Shown: positions 24,933 through 32,712 of the stretch, in pieces | Layout: each line of letters starts with the position of its first letter | Numbering within the stretch: the first letter of the stretch is position 1 | Origin: CAYTCZ01 sp964436315 | GTDB lineage: Bacteria; Actinomycetota; Thermoleophilia; Gaiellales; Gaiellaceae | Assembly: GCA_964436315.1 (NCBI GenBank) | Contig: CAYTCZ010000025.1 | Location: 1 to 35,897 of the forward strand | Direction of reading: 5' to 3' | Length of the DNA stretch: 35,897 bases | Notes under the pieces: model-generated | The model's database searches: none | The model's input: the letters and a program-made list of their open reading frames with translations, nothing else | Told to the model about the DNA's origin: nothing | Translations under genes and position numbers: made by a program

Positions 24933-26084
24933 ATGGAAAGTGCCGCGCGACACTCCGATCGGCCGGTTCGGACGCCGGCCCGGGCTGAGGTGGTCGGAAG
25001 CCTGCTGCGGCCGCCCGCCTTGCGGCGCGCCGTCGAGGACTACTACGCGAGCCACACGGCGGTTTCGGCGGCCGAGCAAGCGAAGAACCGGGACGAGTTG
25101 ACCGCAATCGAGGATGACGCTATCCGCGCCGCCGTGCAGCGGCAGATCGAGATCGGTCTCGACGTCGTCACCGACGGCGAGTTCCGCCGGTGGATGTTCT
25201 TGAACTCCTTCTACGATGCCGTGAGCGGCGTCGCGACGGATCGGAACACAGTCGAGTTCACGAACGCAAAGGGAGAACGCGTGCCGCTCAGCGTCCATTC
25301 GATCGTCGACCGTCTCGAGAAGATCGACAGTCCCGCGTCGCGAGAGGCGGCATTCCTCTCGTCCTTCACTGATCGCCCGTTCAAAGTCGCCTTCCCGGCG
25401 GCTTCGATCTTCGCGCATCCGTTCGGGGTCGAGACAGACGCATACCGCGATGGCGACGAGTTCGTCGCTCACGTGGTCGAGATCGAGCGTCAACTCATCG
25501 CCGACGCGATCAGGGCCGGCTGCCGGTACGTGCAACTCGACTTTCCCCTGTATCCCTACCTCGTCGACGGGGCGTGGGCGGCTCGCTTCGAGGGTGCTGG
25601 CTACGACGTTGGGGCGCTGCTCGACCGATCGATCGCCGCCGACGCGGCCGTACTCGAAGGCATTCCGAAGCACGTCACCACGGCTCTTCACGTCTGCCGC
25701 GGGAATCATCGATCGAGCTGGATGTGTGAGGGCTCGCTGGAGCCTGTCGCGGAGCGGCTGTTCGGCGAGCTCCCCTACGACGTCTTCCTGGTCGAGTGGG
25801 ATGACGTTCGCAGAGAGGGTGACTACTCACCCATCAGATACACGCGCGCGAACGCGACGATGGTCATGGGTCTCGTCTCGACCAAGACTGCGGCACTGGA
25901 GGCCGAGGATGACCTCCTGCAGCGACTCGAGAGGGCGGCCGAATTCCTGCCGGTCGAGCAACTGGCAATCTCACCGCAGTGCGGGTTTGCCTCAACCCTC
26001 ACGGGAAACGAGATCGACGAGGAAACGCAGTGGCGAAAGCTAGAGCTCGTTGTCAGTGTGGCGGATCGCGTGTGGGGCTCCTAA
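24933..26084 (+). CDS. MetE C-terminal-like (UROD/MetE superfamily) methyltransferase or alkyltransferase
   Basis: A 383-residue stand-alone protein matching only the catalytic half of cobalamin-independent methionine synthase. Candidate zinc ligands are the His and Cys of LHVCRGN, the glutamate of LVEWDD and Cys in SPQCGFAS, the same set as in MetE. Such short homologues include archaeal core MetE, epoxyalkane:coenzyme M transferase and demethylases, all activating a thiol on zinc. No folate or methionine genes are adjacent, so a substrate-processing role in the neighbouring catabolic genes is as likely as methionine synthesis. The ATG at 24933 follows AGGAG. It is divergent from the amidase cluster. 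Confidence 0.8.
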   Translation: MESAARHSDRPVRTPARAEVVGSLLRPPALRRAVEDYYASHTAVSAAEQAKNRDELTAIEDDAIRAAVQRQIEIGLDVVTDGEFRRWMFLNSFYDAVSGVATDRNTVEFTNAKGERVPLSVHSIVDRLEKIDSPASREAAFLSSFTDRPFKVAFPAASIFAHPFGVETDAYRDGDEFVAHVVEIERQLIADAIRAGCRYVQLDFPLYPYLVDGAWAARFEGAGYDVGALLDRSIAADAAVLEGIPKHVTTALHVCRGNHRSSWMCEGSLEPVAERLFGELPYDVFLVEWDDVRREGDYSPIRYTRANATMVMGLVSTKTAALEAEDDLLQRLERAAEFLPVEQLAISPQCGFASTLTGNEIDEETQWRKLELVVSVADRVWGS

Positions 26085-26105
26085 TCGGCCCGCCCCTCGT
26101 TCTGG

Positions 26106-26137
26106 CTCGTTCCGGTTGGTACCACCAAGCCGACGAG
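26106..26137. terminator. Nested stem-loop between convergent genes
   Basis: CTCGT...ACGAG encloses CGG...CCG and TTGG...CCAA around TACCA, about 12 paired bases with small bulges. It lies just after the MetE-like stop and ahead of the convergent SDR end. No T-tract, so termination is inferred from position. The rest of 26138-26257 shows nothing recognisable. Confidence 0.45.
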
Positions 26138-26257
26138 AACTGGGGGTAGCCCCTGACCTCCTCCACCCAGTTACGAGGTTAACGGGGATCTCCGCACGAG
26201 TGGCGCACCGATCGTGCCGAATTTGGAGAGGCGCCCGTCGCGAGGCAGAGCTCCTGA

Positions 26258-26959
26258 CTATCGAAACCGGTGACCGCCATCGACGTTGATCGTCTGGCCC
26301 GTGATGAAGCTCGCCGCCGGTGAGACAAGGTACGCAACGCATTCCGCAATGTCCTGCGGCTGACCGCGGCGCCGAATTGCCTGTTCGGCCACGATCTCGT
26401 CGAACAGGGCGACCTCCTCAGGCGAACTGAGCACTCCGGGAGTTTCGACGAATCCCGGCGTAATGGCGTTCACGGTGATGCCGTGCGGGCCACCTCCCGC
26501 TGCGAGCGCCCGGGTAAAGCCGATCACTCCGCCTTTCGAAGCGATGTAATGAGTCAGGCCGGGCTCGCTGACGTGAAACGCAGCCGACGAGATGTTGACG
26601 ATGCGCCCGAAGCCGCTCTCTTTCATCGCTGGGTACACCGCGTGTGTACACAAAAAGACGCTGTCGAGATTCGTCGAGATGACACGTCGCCACTCGTCGA
26701 AGGTGAGCTCTTCGAACGGAGTGTGGGGGTAGATGCCCGCGTTATTGACAAGTACGTCGATGCGTCCGTAGTCGGCGAGGACGGTTTGAACCGCTTCGCG
26801 TACCGACGATTCATCGGTCACGTCGACCGCCGGATCGCTGGCAAGGTCGAAGATCGAAACGGCCGCACCCTCCGCTTCAAGCCGTTCGGCGATGCCTCGG
26901 CCGATGCCGCTCGCTCCCCCGGTTACTACAGCGACCCTTCCTTGGAGAGTGGCGTGCAC
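26258..26959 (-). CDS. Short-chain dehydrogenase/reductase (classical SDR)
   Basis: A 233-residue classical SDR: cofactor motif TGGASGIGRG (13-22), an acidic Asp38 after the second strand suggesting NAD preference, NNAG (72-75), and catalytic Ser of NISSAAF, Tyr138 and Lys142 in HYIASKG. The C-terminus INVDGGHRFR closes the fold, so the gene is complete, unlike the remnant at 11906. It probably oxidises a secondary alcohol or reduces a ketone. The GTG start lies only 20 bases from the divergent GS-like gene, which may share regulation. Confidence 0.88.
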   Translation of the reverse strand: MHATLQGRVAVVTGGASGIGRGIAERLEAEGAAVSIFDLASDPAVDVTDESSVREAVQTVLADYGRIDVLVNNAGIYPHTPFEELTFDEWRRVISTNLDSVFLCTHAVYPAMKESGFGRIVNISSAAFHVSEPGLTHYIASKGGVIGFTRALAAGGGPHGITVNAITPGFVETPGVLSSPEEVALFDEIVAEQAIRRRGQPQDIAECVAYLVSPAASFITGQTINVDGGHRFR

Positions 26960-26979
26960 GACCGTTAGTCTAGGCGCCT

Positions 26980-28320
26980 ATGGCCGCCCCGACTGATGGC
27001 GACGGCGCCCGTCTAGCCGAGTTGCGAGACGCCGGCGTGAACCGTGTCCGCGTCCACTACGCCGACTTGATCGGAACTACGCGCGCCAAGGTGATTCCAT
27101 TCTCCGATCTCGAGAAGGTGTGCGAAGAGGGGATCAATTTCTGCGTGTCCGTCTTCGCGATCGACCATACGGGCGTCATGCCCGACGGCACGGGCCTTCG
27201 TGACGAGGTGGAGTTCAGGGACATGCAGGTCATCCCGGACCTCGTGACACTTCGGCTCCTGCCCTGGGAGGAGCACACGGCAATCTGCCTCGCTGACTGC
27301 TGGTTTGATGGCGAGCCTCTCTCTGCGTATCCCCGTGGGATCCTCAAGCGAGCAATCGCCGAGGTAGAAGAGCGCGGCTACCGCGTGGCGTGTGGCCACG
27401 AGCTCGAGTTCTTCGTTCTTCGGAAGACGGACAGCGGCTCGTACGAACCGTACGCACCGAACCCAGGGCTGGTCTACAGGATGGACCCGCGCGTCGACCC
27501 CTTGGGAGTTCTCCGCCAGATGGAGGACGCCGTCAGGGAACTCGGACTCCCGTTCATCTACACCAACCAGGAGTACGACCCGTCGCAATGGGAGATCAAC
27601 ACCCGGTACGGCGACGCGCTCGAAGCCGCTGACGACGCTCATCTCTTGAAGCTGGTGGTCAAGGAGATCGCGTCGATGCACGGGCTGACCGCGACGTTCA
27701 TGGGGCGTCCCGTCGAGGATGGTGGAACGTCCGGCTACCACCTCCACTTCTCCCTTTGGGACGACGACGACAACAACCTGTTCGCCGATCCGGACGATGA
27801 ACACGGCGTCTCGGAACTCGCGCGCTTCTTCATCGGCGGACAACTCGAGCATGCGCGCGGGATGACCCCAGTGATGGCGCCGACGATCAACGCCTACAAA
27901 CGCTTCGTCGCGCAGGAGCTCGCGCCGTACTGGGCCAATTGGGGGCTCGACAACAGGTCGGTTTACGTCCGGATTCCACCTGACCGCGGGAAGGGAACAC
28001 GAGTAGAGAATCGCGGCGGAGACGGAACGGCGAGCGCCTACCTCTCGTCAGCAGCGGCCATCTACGCCGGTCTGGACGGCATCGATCGAAAACTCGATCC
28101 TGGGTCACCGGATCACGGCGTCTACGAGAGCCAGAAGGAGGAGACGGTCCCGTTCACCTTGGGCGAGGCCCTCGACGCGCTCGAGGCCGATACGTACCTG
28201 CGCGACAAGCTCGGAGAGCAGTTCATGCAGGCTTTTACAACGATCAAACGAACCGAGCTCCGGCGCTTCTCCCTCGCAGTGACCGACTGGGAACTGCGGG
28301 AGTACATCGATGCCCTTTAG
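26980..28320 (+). CDS. Second glutamine synthetase-like ligase
   Basis: A 446-residue GSI-fold protein. Glu141/Glu143 (GHELEFF), Glu205 (QWEINTRYGDAL), His254/His256 (GYHLHFSLW) and TRVENRGGDGTASAYL match the ATP and metal-binding elements. The GSI flap glutamate (GYEAP) is again replaced, here QELAP, pointing to an amine other than ammonia as acceptor. It is clearly paralogous to the gene at 20596 but divergent throughout. The ATG lies 20 bases from the divergent SDR start and has no obvious Shine-Dalgarno sequence, so it may be leaderless. Its stop codon TAG shares its last base with a MITE-like element (28320-28484) that separates it from the P450. Confidence 0.85.
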   Translation: MAAPTDGDGARLAELRDAGVNRVRVHYADLIGTTRAKVIPFSDLEKVCEEGINFCVSVFAIDHTGVMPDGTGLRDEVEFRDMQVIPDLVTLRLLPWEEHTAICLADCWFDGEPLSAYPRGILKRAIAEVEERGYRVACGHELEFFVLRKTDSGSYEPYAPNPGLVYRMDPRVDPLGVLRQMEDAVRELGLPFIYTNQEYDPSQWEINTRYGDALEAADDAHLLKLVVKEIASMHGLTATFMGRPVEDGGTSGYHLHFSLWDDDDNNLFADPDDEHGVSELARFFIGGQLEHARGMTPVMAPTINAYKRFVAQELAPYWANWGLDNRSVYVRIPPDRGKGTRVENRGGDGTASAYLSSAAAIYAGLDGIDRKLDPGSPDHGVYESQKEETVPFTLGEALDALEADTYLRDKLGEQFMQAFTTIKRTELRRFSLAVTDWELREYIDAL

Positions 28321-28484
28321 AGCTCATTTCACGATGAAACCCGGTGTCGCCGGATCGCGCTGTGCGACGTGAGGCGTTGTCCTCGGTCGCGCCCATATTT
28401 CCGATCAATATGAACGCTCCCTGCGTCCTTGCCTCACGCCGAGCATCGCACCCCGGCAACGAGGGTTCATCATGAAACGAGGTC
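28320..28484. mobile_element. MITE-like palindromic element
   Basis: A 165-bp noncoding unit with long imperfect terminal inverted repeats. The left arm is 28320-28375 and the right arm 28431-28484. Both read GA(G/C)CTC(A/G)TTTCA from their outer ends, continue with ATGAA then CCC, CCGG, and end with CGTGAGGC. The 55-base centre holds a further palindrome CATATT/AATATG. No transposase is encoded. A third arm of the same family is at 35847-35897. It is inserted exactly between the GS-like stop and the P450 start and contributes both the last base of that stop and the P450 start codon. Confidence 0.75.
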
Positions 28485-29746
28485 TTCGCCAGGTTGTCGG
28501 CGAGACAGACGTCGATCTCGCCGATCCCGACACCTTTCTCGCCGGCATCCCCCACGAGTTCTTCGCCAGAAAAAGGGGAGAGGAGCCGGTGTTTTGGCAT
28601 CCGGAACCGGCTCCACGGAGTGGCTTCTGGGCCGTGACCAGGTTCGAGGATGTGGTGGCGATGAGTAAGGACTGGCGCACATACTCGTCGCAACTCGGTC
28701 ATGTCGGGCTCGAGGAACTGGAGCCCGATGAGCTCGAAGCTCGGCAGTCGATGCTCGAGACCGATCCACCGCGCCACACACGCTTACGGCGGATCGTGAG
28801 TCCCTTGTTTACGCCCCGCGCCGTCGCGCAGTACGAGAACTACGCGCGAGAACTTGCCGTCGAGGTCCTTGACGAAGCTCTCGAACACGAGGAGTTCGAC
28901 TTCCTTGAAGAGATCGCCGAGCCATTTCCGATCAATGTCCTCGTCCGGATACTCGGCGCACCGCCCGAGGATGCGCCGCACCTCGTGGAGCTCGGTGATC
29001 GCATGATCGCGAATACCGACCCGGATCTCGCAGATCTCGTGGTGGACAAGGAGGACACCAGTGAGTTCCGGCTCTATCCATTCCGTAGCCCGGCGGCACT
29101 GGAACTGTTCGAGTACGGACACGAGTTAGCCGCGAAGCGACGGGCGAAGCCGGAGGACGACCTCGTGACCAAGCTCGTCCATGCAGAGGTCGACGGTGAC
29201 AGGCTCACCGAGCGTGAGTTCGACAACTTCTTCACGCTACTGGTGATTGCCGGAAACGAAACGACGCGTCAGGCGCTGGCCCACTCGATGCTTGCGATGA
29301 TCGAGCAGCCTGACCAGCTGGCGAAGCTCAAGAGCGATCCATCGCTCGGATCAATTGCCGTCGAGGAGTTCATCCGCTGGGCAACTCCAGTGCTCCAGTT
29401 CCGTCGGACCGCAACTGAAGACACCAGGCTCGGCGGGGCTCGCATCCGCGCCGGCGACAAGGTTGTCATGTGGTACGCGTCGGCGAACTTCGACGAAGAG
29501 GTGTTCTCAGATCCCTATCGCCTGGACATTGCGCGGGAGCCAAACGATCACGCTTCGTTTGGCACCGGGGGTCCACACCACTGCCTCGGCGCCTACTTGG
29601 CCCGGCTTGAGATCCGGGTGATGTTCGAAGAGCTTCTTCCACGGCTCGACTCGATCGAACTCGCCGGCCCGATCAGTCGTATTCGCTCGAACTTCGTTCA
29701 TGGTTTGAAGCGAATGCCAGTCCGGGTCAAGCTCGCAACGAACTGA
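28472..29746 (+). CDS. Cytochrome P450, CYP125/CYP142-like appearance
   Basis: A 424-residue P450 with the canonical I-helix AGNETT (260-265), ExxR in EFIR (299-302) and haem loop FGTGGPHHCLGAYLAR with Cys371. The overall pattern (ADPDTFLAGIPHEFF, LETDPPRHTRLRRIVSPLFTP) resembles actinobacterial CYP125/CYP142-type steroid or alkyl hydroxylases, but assignment to a subfamily needs alignment. The ATG at 28472 lies inside the right arm of the MITE-like element and is the only start codon before the conserved region. The first ~5 residues (MKRGL) are therefore encoded by the element. No ferredoxin gene is adjacent. A hairpin formed partly by the stop codon terminates the gene. Confidence 0.88.
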   Translation: MKRGLRQVVGETDVDLADPDTFLAGIPHEFFARKRGEEPVFWHPEPAPRSGFWAVTRFEDVVAMSKDWRTYSSQLGHVGLEELEPDELEARQSMLETDPPRHTRLRRIVSPLFTPRAVAQYENYARELAVEVLDEALEHEEFDFLEEIAEPFPINVLVRILGAPPEDAPHLVELGDRMIANTDPDLADLVVDKEDTSEFRLYPFRSPAALELFEYGHELAAKRRAKPEDDLVTKLVHAEVDGDRLTEREFDNFFTLLVIAGNETTRQALAHSMLAMIEQPDQLAKLKSDPSLGSIAVEEFIRWATPVLQFRRTATEDTRLGGARIRAGDKVVMWYASANFDEEVFSDPYRLDIAREPNDHASFGTGGPHHCLGAYLARLEIRVMFEELLPRLDSIELAGPISRIRSNFVHGLKRMPVRVKLATN

Positions 29747-29766
29747 GGGGGGCGACGCCCCCCTCA
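29744..29766. terminator. Strong hairpin between convergent P450 and Hsp20 genes
   Basis: TGAGGGGGGC, loop GAC, then the exact reverse complement: a perfect 10-bp GC-rich stem that starts with the P450 stop codon. No T-tract follows, but position and stability favour a bidirectional terminator. Confidence 0.6.
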
Positions 29767-29789
29767 AAGAAGTAGGCTGGAACGTCCCT

Positions 29790-30257
29790 TTACTGGCGCT
29801 TGCCCTTGCCCTCGATCGCGCCTTTCGTCCCGATCTGGATCCGCTTCGGCTTCTGTTCCTCGGGCTTTGGCACTCGGATCTCGAGAACACCGGCGTCGAA
29901 GTTTGCGGTGATCCCGCTCTCGTCAATACCAGCCGGGAGGCCAACGCTCCGTTGGAAGGAGCCGTAGCGCTTCTCGAATCGGTAGTAGCGCTCGTCTGAG
30001 AAGTCCGCCTTCTGCGTACGCTCACCGCTGACTGTCAGGACGTCCTTCTCGACTTCGATGGAGACGTCTCCCTCAGAGATCCCCGGCAGGTCAAATGACA
30101 GGACCAGCTCGTTCTCAGTCTCCCAGACGTCGACAGACGGAATCCAGCCCGACGATTGGCCGTCCCCTGGCGTCTCGCCAAGCCGACCCATCAACCTACT
30201 CATCTCGTTCTGGAGCGCTGCGAGCTCACGGAATGGTTCCCAACGGACAACTGCCAT
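29790..30257 (-). CDS. Hsp20/alpha-crystallin small heat-shock protein
   Basis: A 155-residue small heat-shock protein. The N-terminal arm (WEPFRELAALQNEMSRLM) is followed by an alpha-crystallin domain (SVDVWETENELVLSFDLPG ... VLTVSGER ... GVLEIRVPKPEE) and a lysine-rich tail. It is an ATP-independent holdase that keeps unfolding proteins soluble. The ATG is preceded by AAGGAGGTG, and a near-consensus sigma-70 promoter lies upstream (30288-30316). A second, more divergent Hsp20 is encoded at 32189, with a sigma factor between them. Confidence 0.95.
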   Translation of the reverse strand: MAVVRWEPFRELAALQNEMSRLMGRLGETPGDGQSSGWIPSVDVWETENELVLSFDLPGISEGDVSIEVEKDVLTVSGERTQKADFSDERYYRFEKRYGSFQRSVGLPAGIDESGITANFDAGVLEIRVPKPEEQKPKRIQIGTKGAIEGKGKRQ

Positions 30258-30284
30258 GGCTACACCTCCTTATCTGTTGCAAAA

Positions 30285-30316
30285 GAGATAATAAAATCTC
30301 AGTGGTATAGTGTCAA
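30285..30316 (-). promoter_or_regulatory. Consensus-like promoter of hsp20 with overlapping palindrome
   Basis: On the minus strand, TTGACA (30316-30311) is followed after 17 bases by TATTAT (30293-30288), an almost perfect housekeeping-type promoter in an AT-rich island unlike the surrounding DNA. An inverted repeat GAGAT...ATCTC (30285-30300) overlaps the -10 box and could be an operator for a heat-shock repressor. It is not a typical CIRCE or HAIR element. Confidence 0.7.
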
Positions 30317-30454
30317 GTAGCTGATCTGCCCTGCAAGTAGTGAGTTTCTGAGAGCGAGAACCAGTGGGGGTTAGTGAAGTGACGGAGAGCAATCCGATTG
30401 CTGTCCCACCGCCATGCCCCGTCCACGCGCGAGTCGGGGGCGGGAAGCAAGTCC

Positions 30455-30703
30455 CTAGCCGGAATCCGTCTCGAGGACGCCGAGGCCTTCCGACGCGATC
30501 GGTCGTCGTGCCTGTCCTTCCGGCCCCATGTCTCCCCCATGCATGCTCTCGGCGAGCGTCTGAAGACAGGCCGTCGAACAGACGTCCCAGCGCGTCCGCT
30601 CGCCACGTCGACGGGCGTGTCCCATCTCTTCGACGTAGAGCCAGCCCGAGAAAGGCCATTCACTCATCTCGCCGCAGATGTCGCATTTGCGTGCCTCCGC
30701 CAC
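30455..30703 (-). CDS. Small putative zinc-ribbon protein
   Basis: An 82-residue predicted protein with two cysteine pairs, CDIC (7, 10) and CSTAC (42, 46), separated by a WPFSGWLYVEEMG stretch, an arrangement expected to bind one zinc ion. The tail after about residue 58 is unstructured. GTG at 30703 is chosen because the cysteine region follows directly; an upstream GTG at 30742 is possible. It overlaps the start of the opposite-strand sigma gene's longest frame but not its preferred start. No family name is recognised. Confidence 0.5.
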   Translation of the reverse strand: MAEARKCDICGEMSEWPFSGWLYVEEMGHARRRGERTRWDVCSTACLQTLAESMHGGDMGPEGQARRPIASEGLGVLETDSG

Positions 30704-30755
30704 AACAAATGATCGTAACCACCAGCGACGACAAGACAGCACACGTGGGGTGGTC

Positions 30756-31670
30756 GTGGCCGACGAACGGCAACTGACCGAGGCCGAGGTTCGAGGAATC
30801 GATGCGGCCTTTCGCGAGAGCGATCGACGGGCAGCGCAGATGCGACAGGCGGTCTACCAACCTCCTGCCCGAGGCGGAGTAGGAAGCTACGTCTCGGAAC
30901 TCGGAGCTCGAGATCGATTATCCGAACCTCAGGTCGATCGTCTCACCGTCCGCGCCAAATCGGGGGATTCCGAAGCTCGAGAACAGCTCCTCGAAAGCCT
31001 GCTCCCCGCCATTTCCGTACTGGCGCGTCGCTACCGGACACCGGGGCTCGAATTCACCGATCTCATCCAGGAGGGTTGTGTCGGCGTCCTCCGTGCGCTT
31101 GAGCGATACGACCCCGCCAGCGGCACGCCGTTCTGGGCTTACGCATCGTGGTGGGTCCGTCACGCCTTACAGGAACTCCGCTCTGACTTCCTCCGTCCTA
31201 CGCGGATTCCCCCGAAGGCGCTCGCCCAGCTCTCGCATCTCAAGACCAGTCACAACCGCTACTACATGCGGGAGGGGCACGAGCCAGACCTCGAGGCTCT
31301 CGTTCAAGAATCGGACCTCGAGCCGGAGCAGATCGAAGCACTTCTCCGTGTCGATCGCCGGCCGAAATCCCTGGATGAGCCGCTGCTCGACCACGAGGGA
31401 CAGATCGGATCAGTGGGCGATCTGCTCGACGACCCCTTCTCGGGCGCCGCCTACGAAGAGGTGATCGACTCGCTTGCGGGAGAACAGATCCGGGCGCTGT
31501 TCAGCAGGCTCAGCGAGCGCGAGTCCGAGATTGTCGGTGCTCGTTTTGGACTCGATGATCGCAATCAGGAAAGCCTTGCGGAAATCGGGGAGCGGCTCGG
31601 GATTAGTGCCGAACGGGTGCGCCAGCTCGAGGAGACAGGCCTTGCCAAGCTCCGGCATTCCGCTATCTAG
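30756..31670 (+). CDS. Sigma-70 family RNA polymerase sigma factor
   Basis: A 304-residue sigma factor. Region 2 is clear (EFTDLIQEGCVGVLRALERYDPASG, then FWAYASWWVRHALQE), with region 3 (PTRIPPKALAQLSHLK) and region 4 containing the -35 helix-turn-helix (LSERESEIVGARFGL, SLAEIGERLGISAERVRQLEE). It lacks the long region 1.1 of a primary sigma factor and resembles a group 2 or 3 alternative sigma. It lies between two hsp20 genes, suggesting a stress regulon. The start is uncertain: GTG at 30756 or 30750; GTGGGG precedes them. No anti-sigma gene is adjacent. Confidence 0.88.
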   Translation: MADERQLTEAEVRGIDAAFRESDRRAAQMRQAVYQPPARGGVGSYVSELGARDRLSEPQVDRLTVRAKSGDSEAREQLLESLLPAISVLARRYRTPGLEFTDLIQEGCVGVLRALERYDPASGTPFWAYASWWVRHALQELRSDFLRPTRIPPKALAQLSHLKTSHNRYYMREGHEPDLEALVQESDLEPEQIEALLRVDRRPKSLDEPLLDHEGQIGSVGDLLDDPFSGAAYEEVIDSLAGEQIRALFSRLSERESEIVGARFGLDDRNQESLAEIGERLGISAERVRQLEETGLAKLRHSAI

Positions 31671-32188
31671 CCCACGTCGTCGCTCAGGGCCACCGAGCAA
31701 GAGAGCTACACGCTTGGCGCAAATTTCTCTTGAAACTCCCACGCGGCGGCCTACTAGGAAGGGAGAACACAAGTTACGGAGGAACCTCGCGCTATAGGAG
31801 GTGAGGTAATCGGGGAACGTGTGACAAGCATCGAGCGCCTGGGCGAGTTCGGCCGCAGCCCCTCTCCTGGCTCAGGAGTATCGCCGAGGCGGACGGAAAC
31901 TCACCGAAAAGGTGCTCACCTGCGCCAGCCCCCGCCTCCCGAAGGCGACAAGAGCGGAGCGGCAGGGACAAGAGACGCCCTCCTCTTGTGCGACCGATTC
32001 GGCGAACGAATCTCTCCGGTAGTTTCACCTGTCGCTCCGCAATGGTGGCCGTCTTGGGACGGCTCAGCTTCGATGCGAGCTTGAAACCTTTTCACGGAGG
32101 CCTACTTTCTCCATGGAGCCGATCGGGCGGCTCGTGCCCGACCGGTGCCACTAGACACGTTGTTCGTTGCGATCGGGAGGTGATCGGA
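31671..32188 (+). other. Hairpin-rich 518-base intergenic region ahead of the second hsp20
   Basis: No supported gene. The region contains consecutive stem-loops on the plus strand: 31864-31878 (CTCCTG/CAGGAG), 31902-31914, 31933-31947 (CGCCT/AGGCG), 31968-31989 (ACAAGAG/CTCTTGT), 31996-32012 (GATTCG/CGAATC), 32048-32063 (GCCGTC/GACGGC), 32119-32145 (9 of 10 paired) and 32170-32186. A possible promoter is TTGAAA (31730-31735), 16 bases, TACTAG (31752-31757). It may be a structured leader or small RNA; it matches no riboswitch class I can recognise. Confidence 0.4.
32170..32186 (+). promoter_or_regulatory. Shine-Dalgarno sequence displayed in a hairpin loop
   Basis: CGATC - GGGAGGT - GATCG: a 5-bp stem whose 7-base loop is the ribosome-binding site of the Hsp20 gene starting at 32189. 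A stronger stem-loop (32119-32145) lies just upstream. Such arrangements can modulate translation with temperature, as in Hsp20 thermosensors, but the short stem makes this tentative. Confidence 0.4.
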
Positions 32189-32620
32189 ATGGCTCTCACG
32201 ACTCTGCGGGATCCTTTCTTCTCCGATCTGGCTGCGATGGAGGAGCGGATCACCAATTTGTTCGACCAAGATACGCGAGCCGAGAGCAAGCGGCGCTGGA
32301 GCCCGGCGACCGACATCGTCGAGACGGAGGAGGACTATGTCGTCCTCGTCGATCTTCCGGGAATGAGCTCCGACGAAGTTGCGATCGAACTCGATGGAGA
32401 TGTACTGACGATCTCGGGCGAGCGAGGCAGGTCTGCGGCAGGCACCCTGCAACGGATCGAGCGGCCGATTGGCGGATTCAGCCGAAGCTTCTCGCTCAGC
32501 AAAGGCTTCGCGGATGATGGGATCACGGCGACCTTCAGCGACGGCGTGCTCCAGGTGCGGATTCCGAAGCCCGCTGATCAGAAGCCCCGGCGGATCGCGC
32601 CGAGCAAGGGGCACACGTAG
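32189..32620 (+). CDS. Hsp20/alpha-crystallin small heat-shock protein (second copy)
   Basis: A 143-residue small heat-shock protein with a short N-terminal arm (RDPFFSDLAAMEERITNLF) and an alpha-crystallin domain (DIVETEEDYVVLVDLPG, DVLTISGERG, GVLQVRIPKPADQKP). It differs substantially from the Hsp20 at 29790, so it is an old paralogue rather than a recent duplicate. The ATG at 32189 is chosen for the GGGAGGTG ribosome site; the open frame continues upstream without conserved sequence. Hairpins in its leader may affect expression. Confidence 0.93.
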   Translation: MALTTLRDPFFSDLAAMEERITNLFDQDTRAESKRRWSPATDIVETEEDYVVLVDLPGMSSDEVAIELDGDVLTISGERGRSAAGTLQRIERPIGGFSRSFSLSKGFADDGITATFSDGVLQVRIPKPADQKPRRIAPSKGHT

Positions 32621-32712
32621 CCGGTCTCCCGTGCCGGTGTTCGAGCTGAGGCCTCCGGCCGTGAACCCCTCTAGCGCGCTCGGCGATCTACGTAGCGTCA
32701 CAAGGAGGAGCG

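Noticed and set aside
31821..32084. 87-codon open frame (GTG start) with a Shine-Dalgarno-like AGGAGGTGA upstream
   Set aside because: The spacing to the start is too long, the protein is low-complexity Pro/Arg/Ser-rich with no family features, and it overlaps several hairpins.
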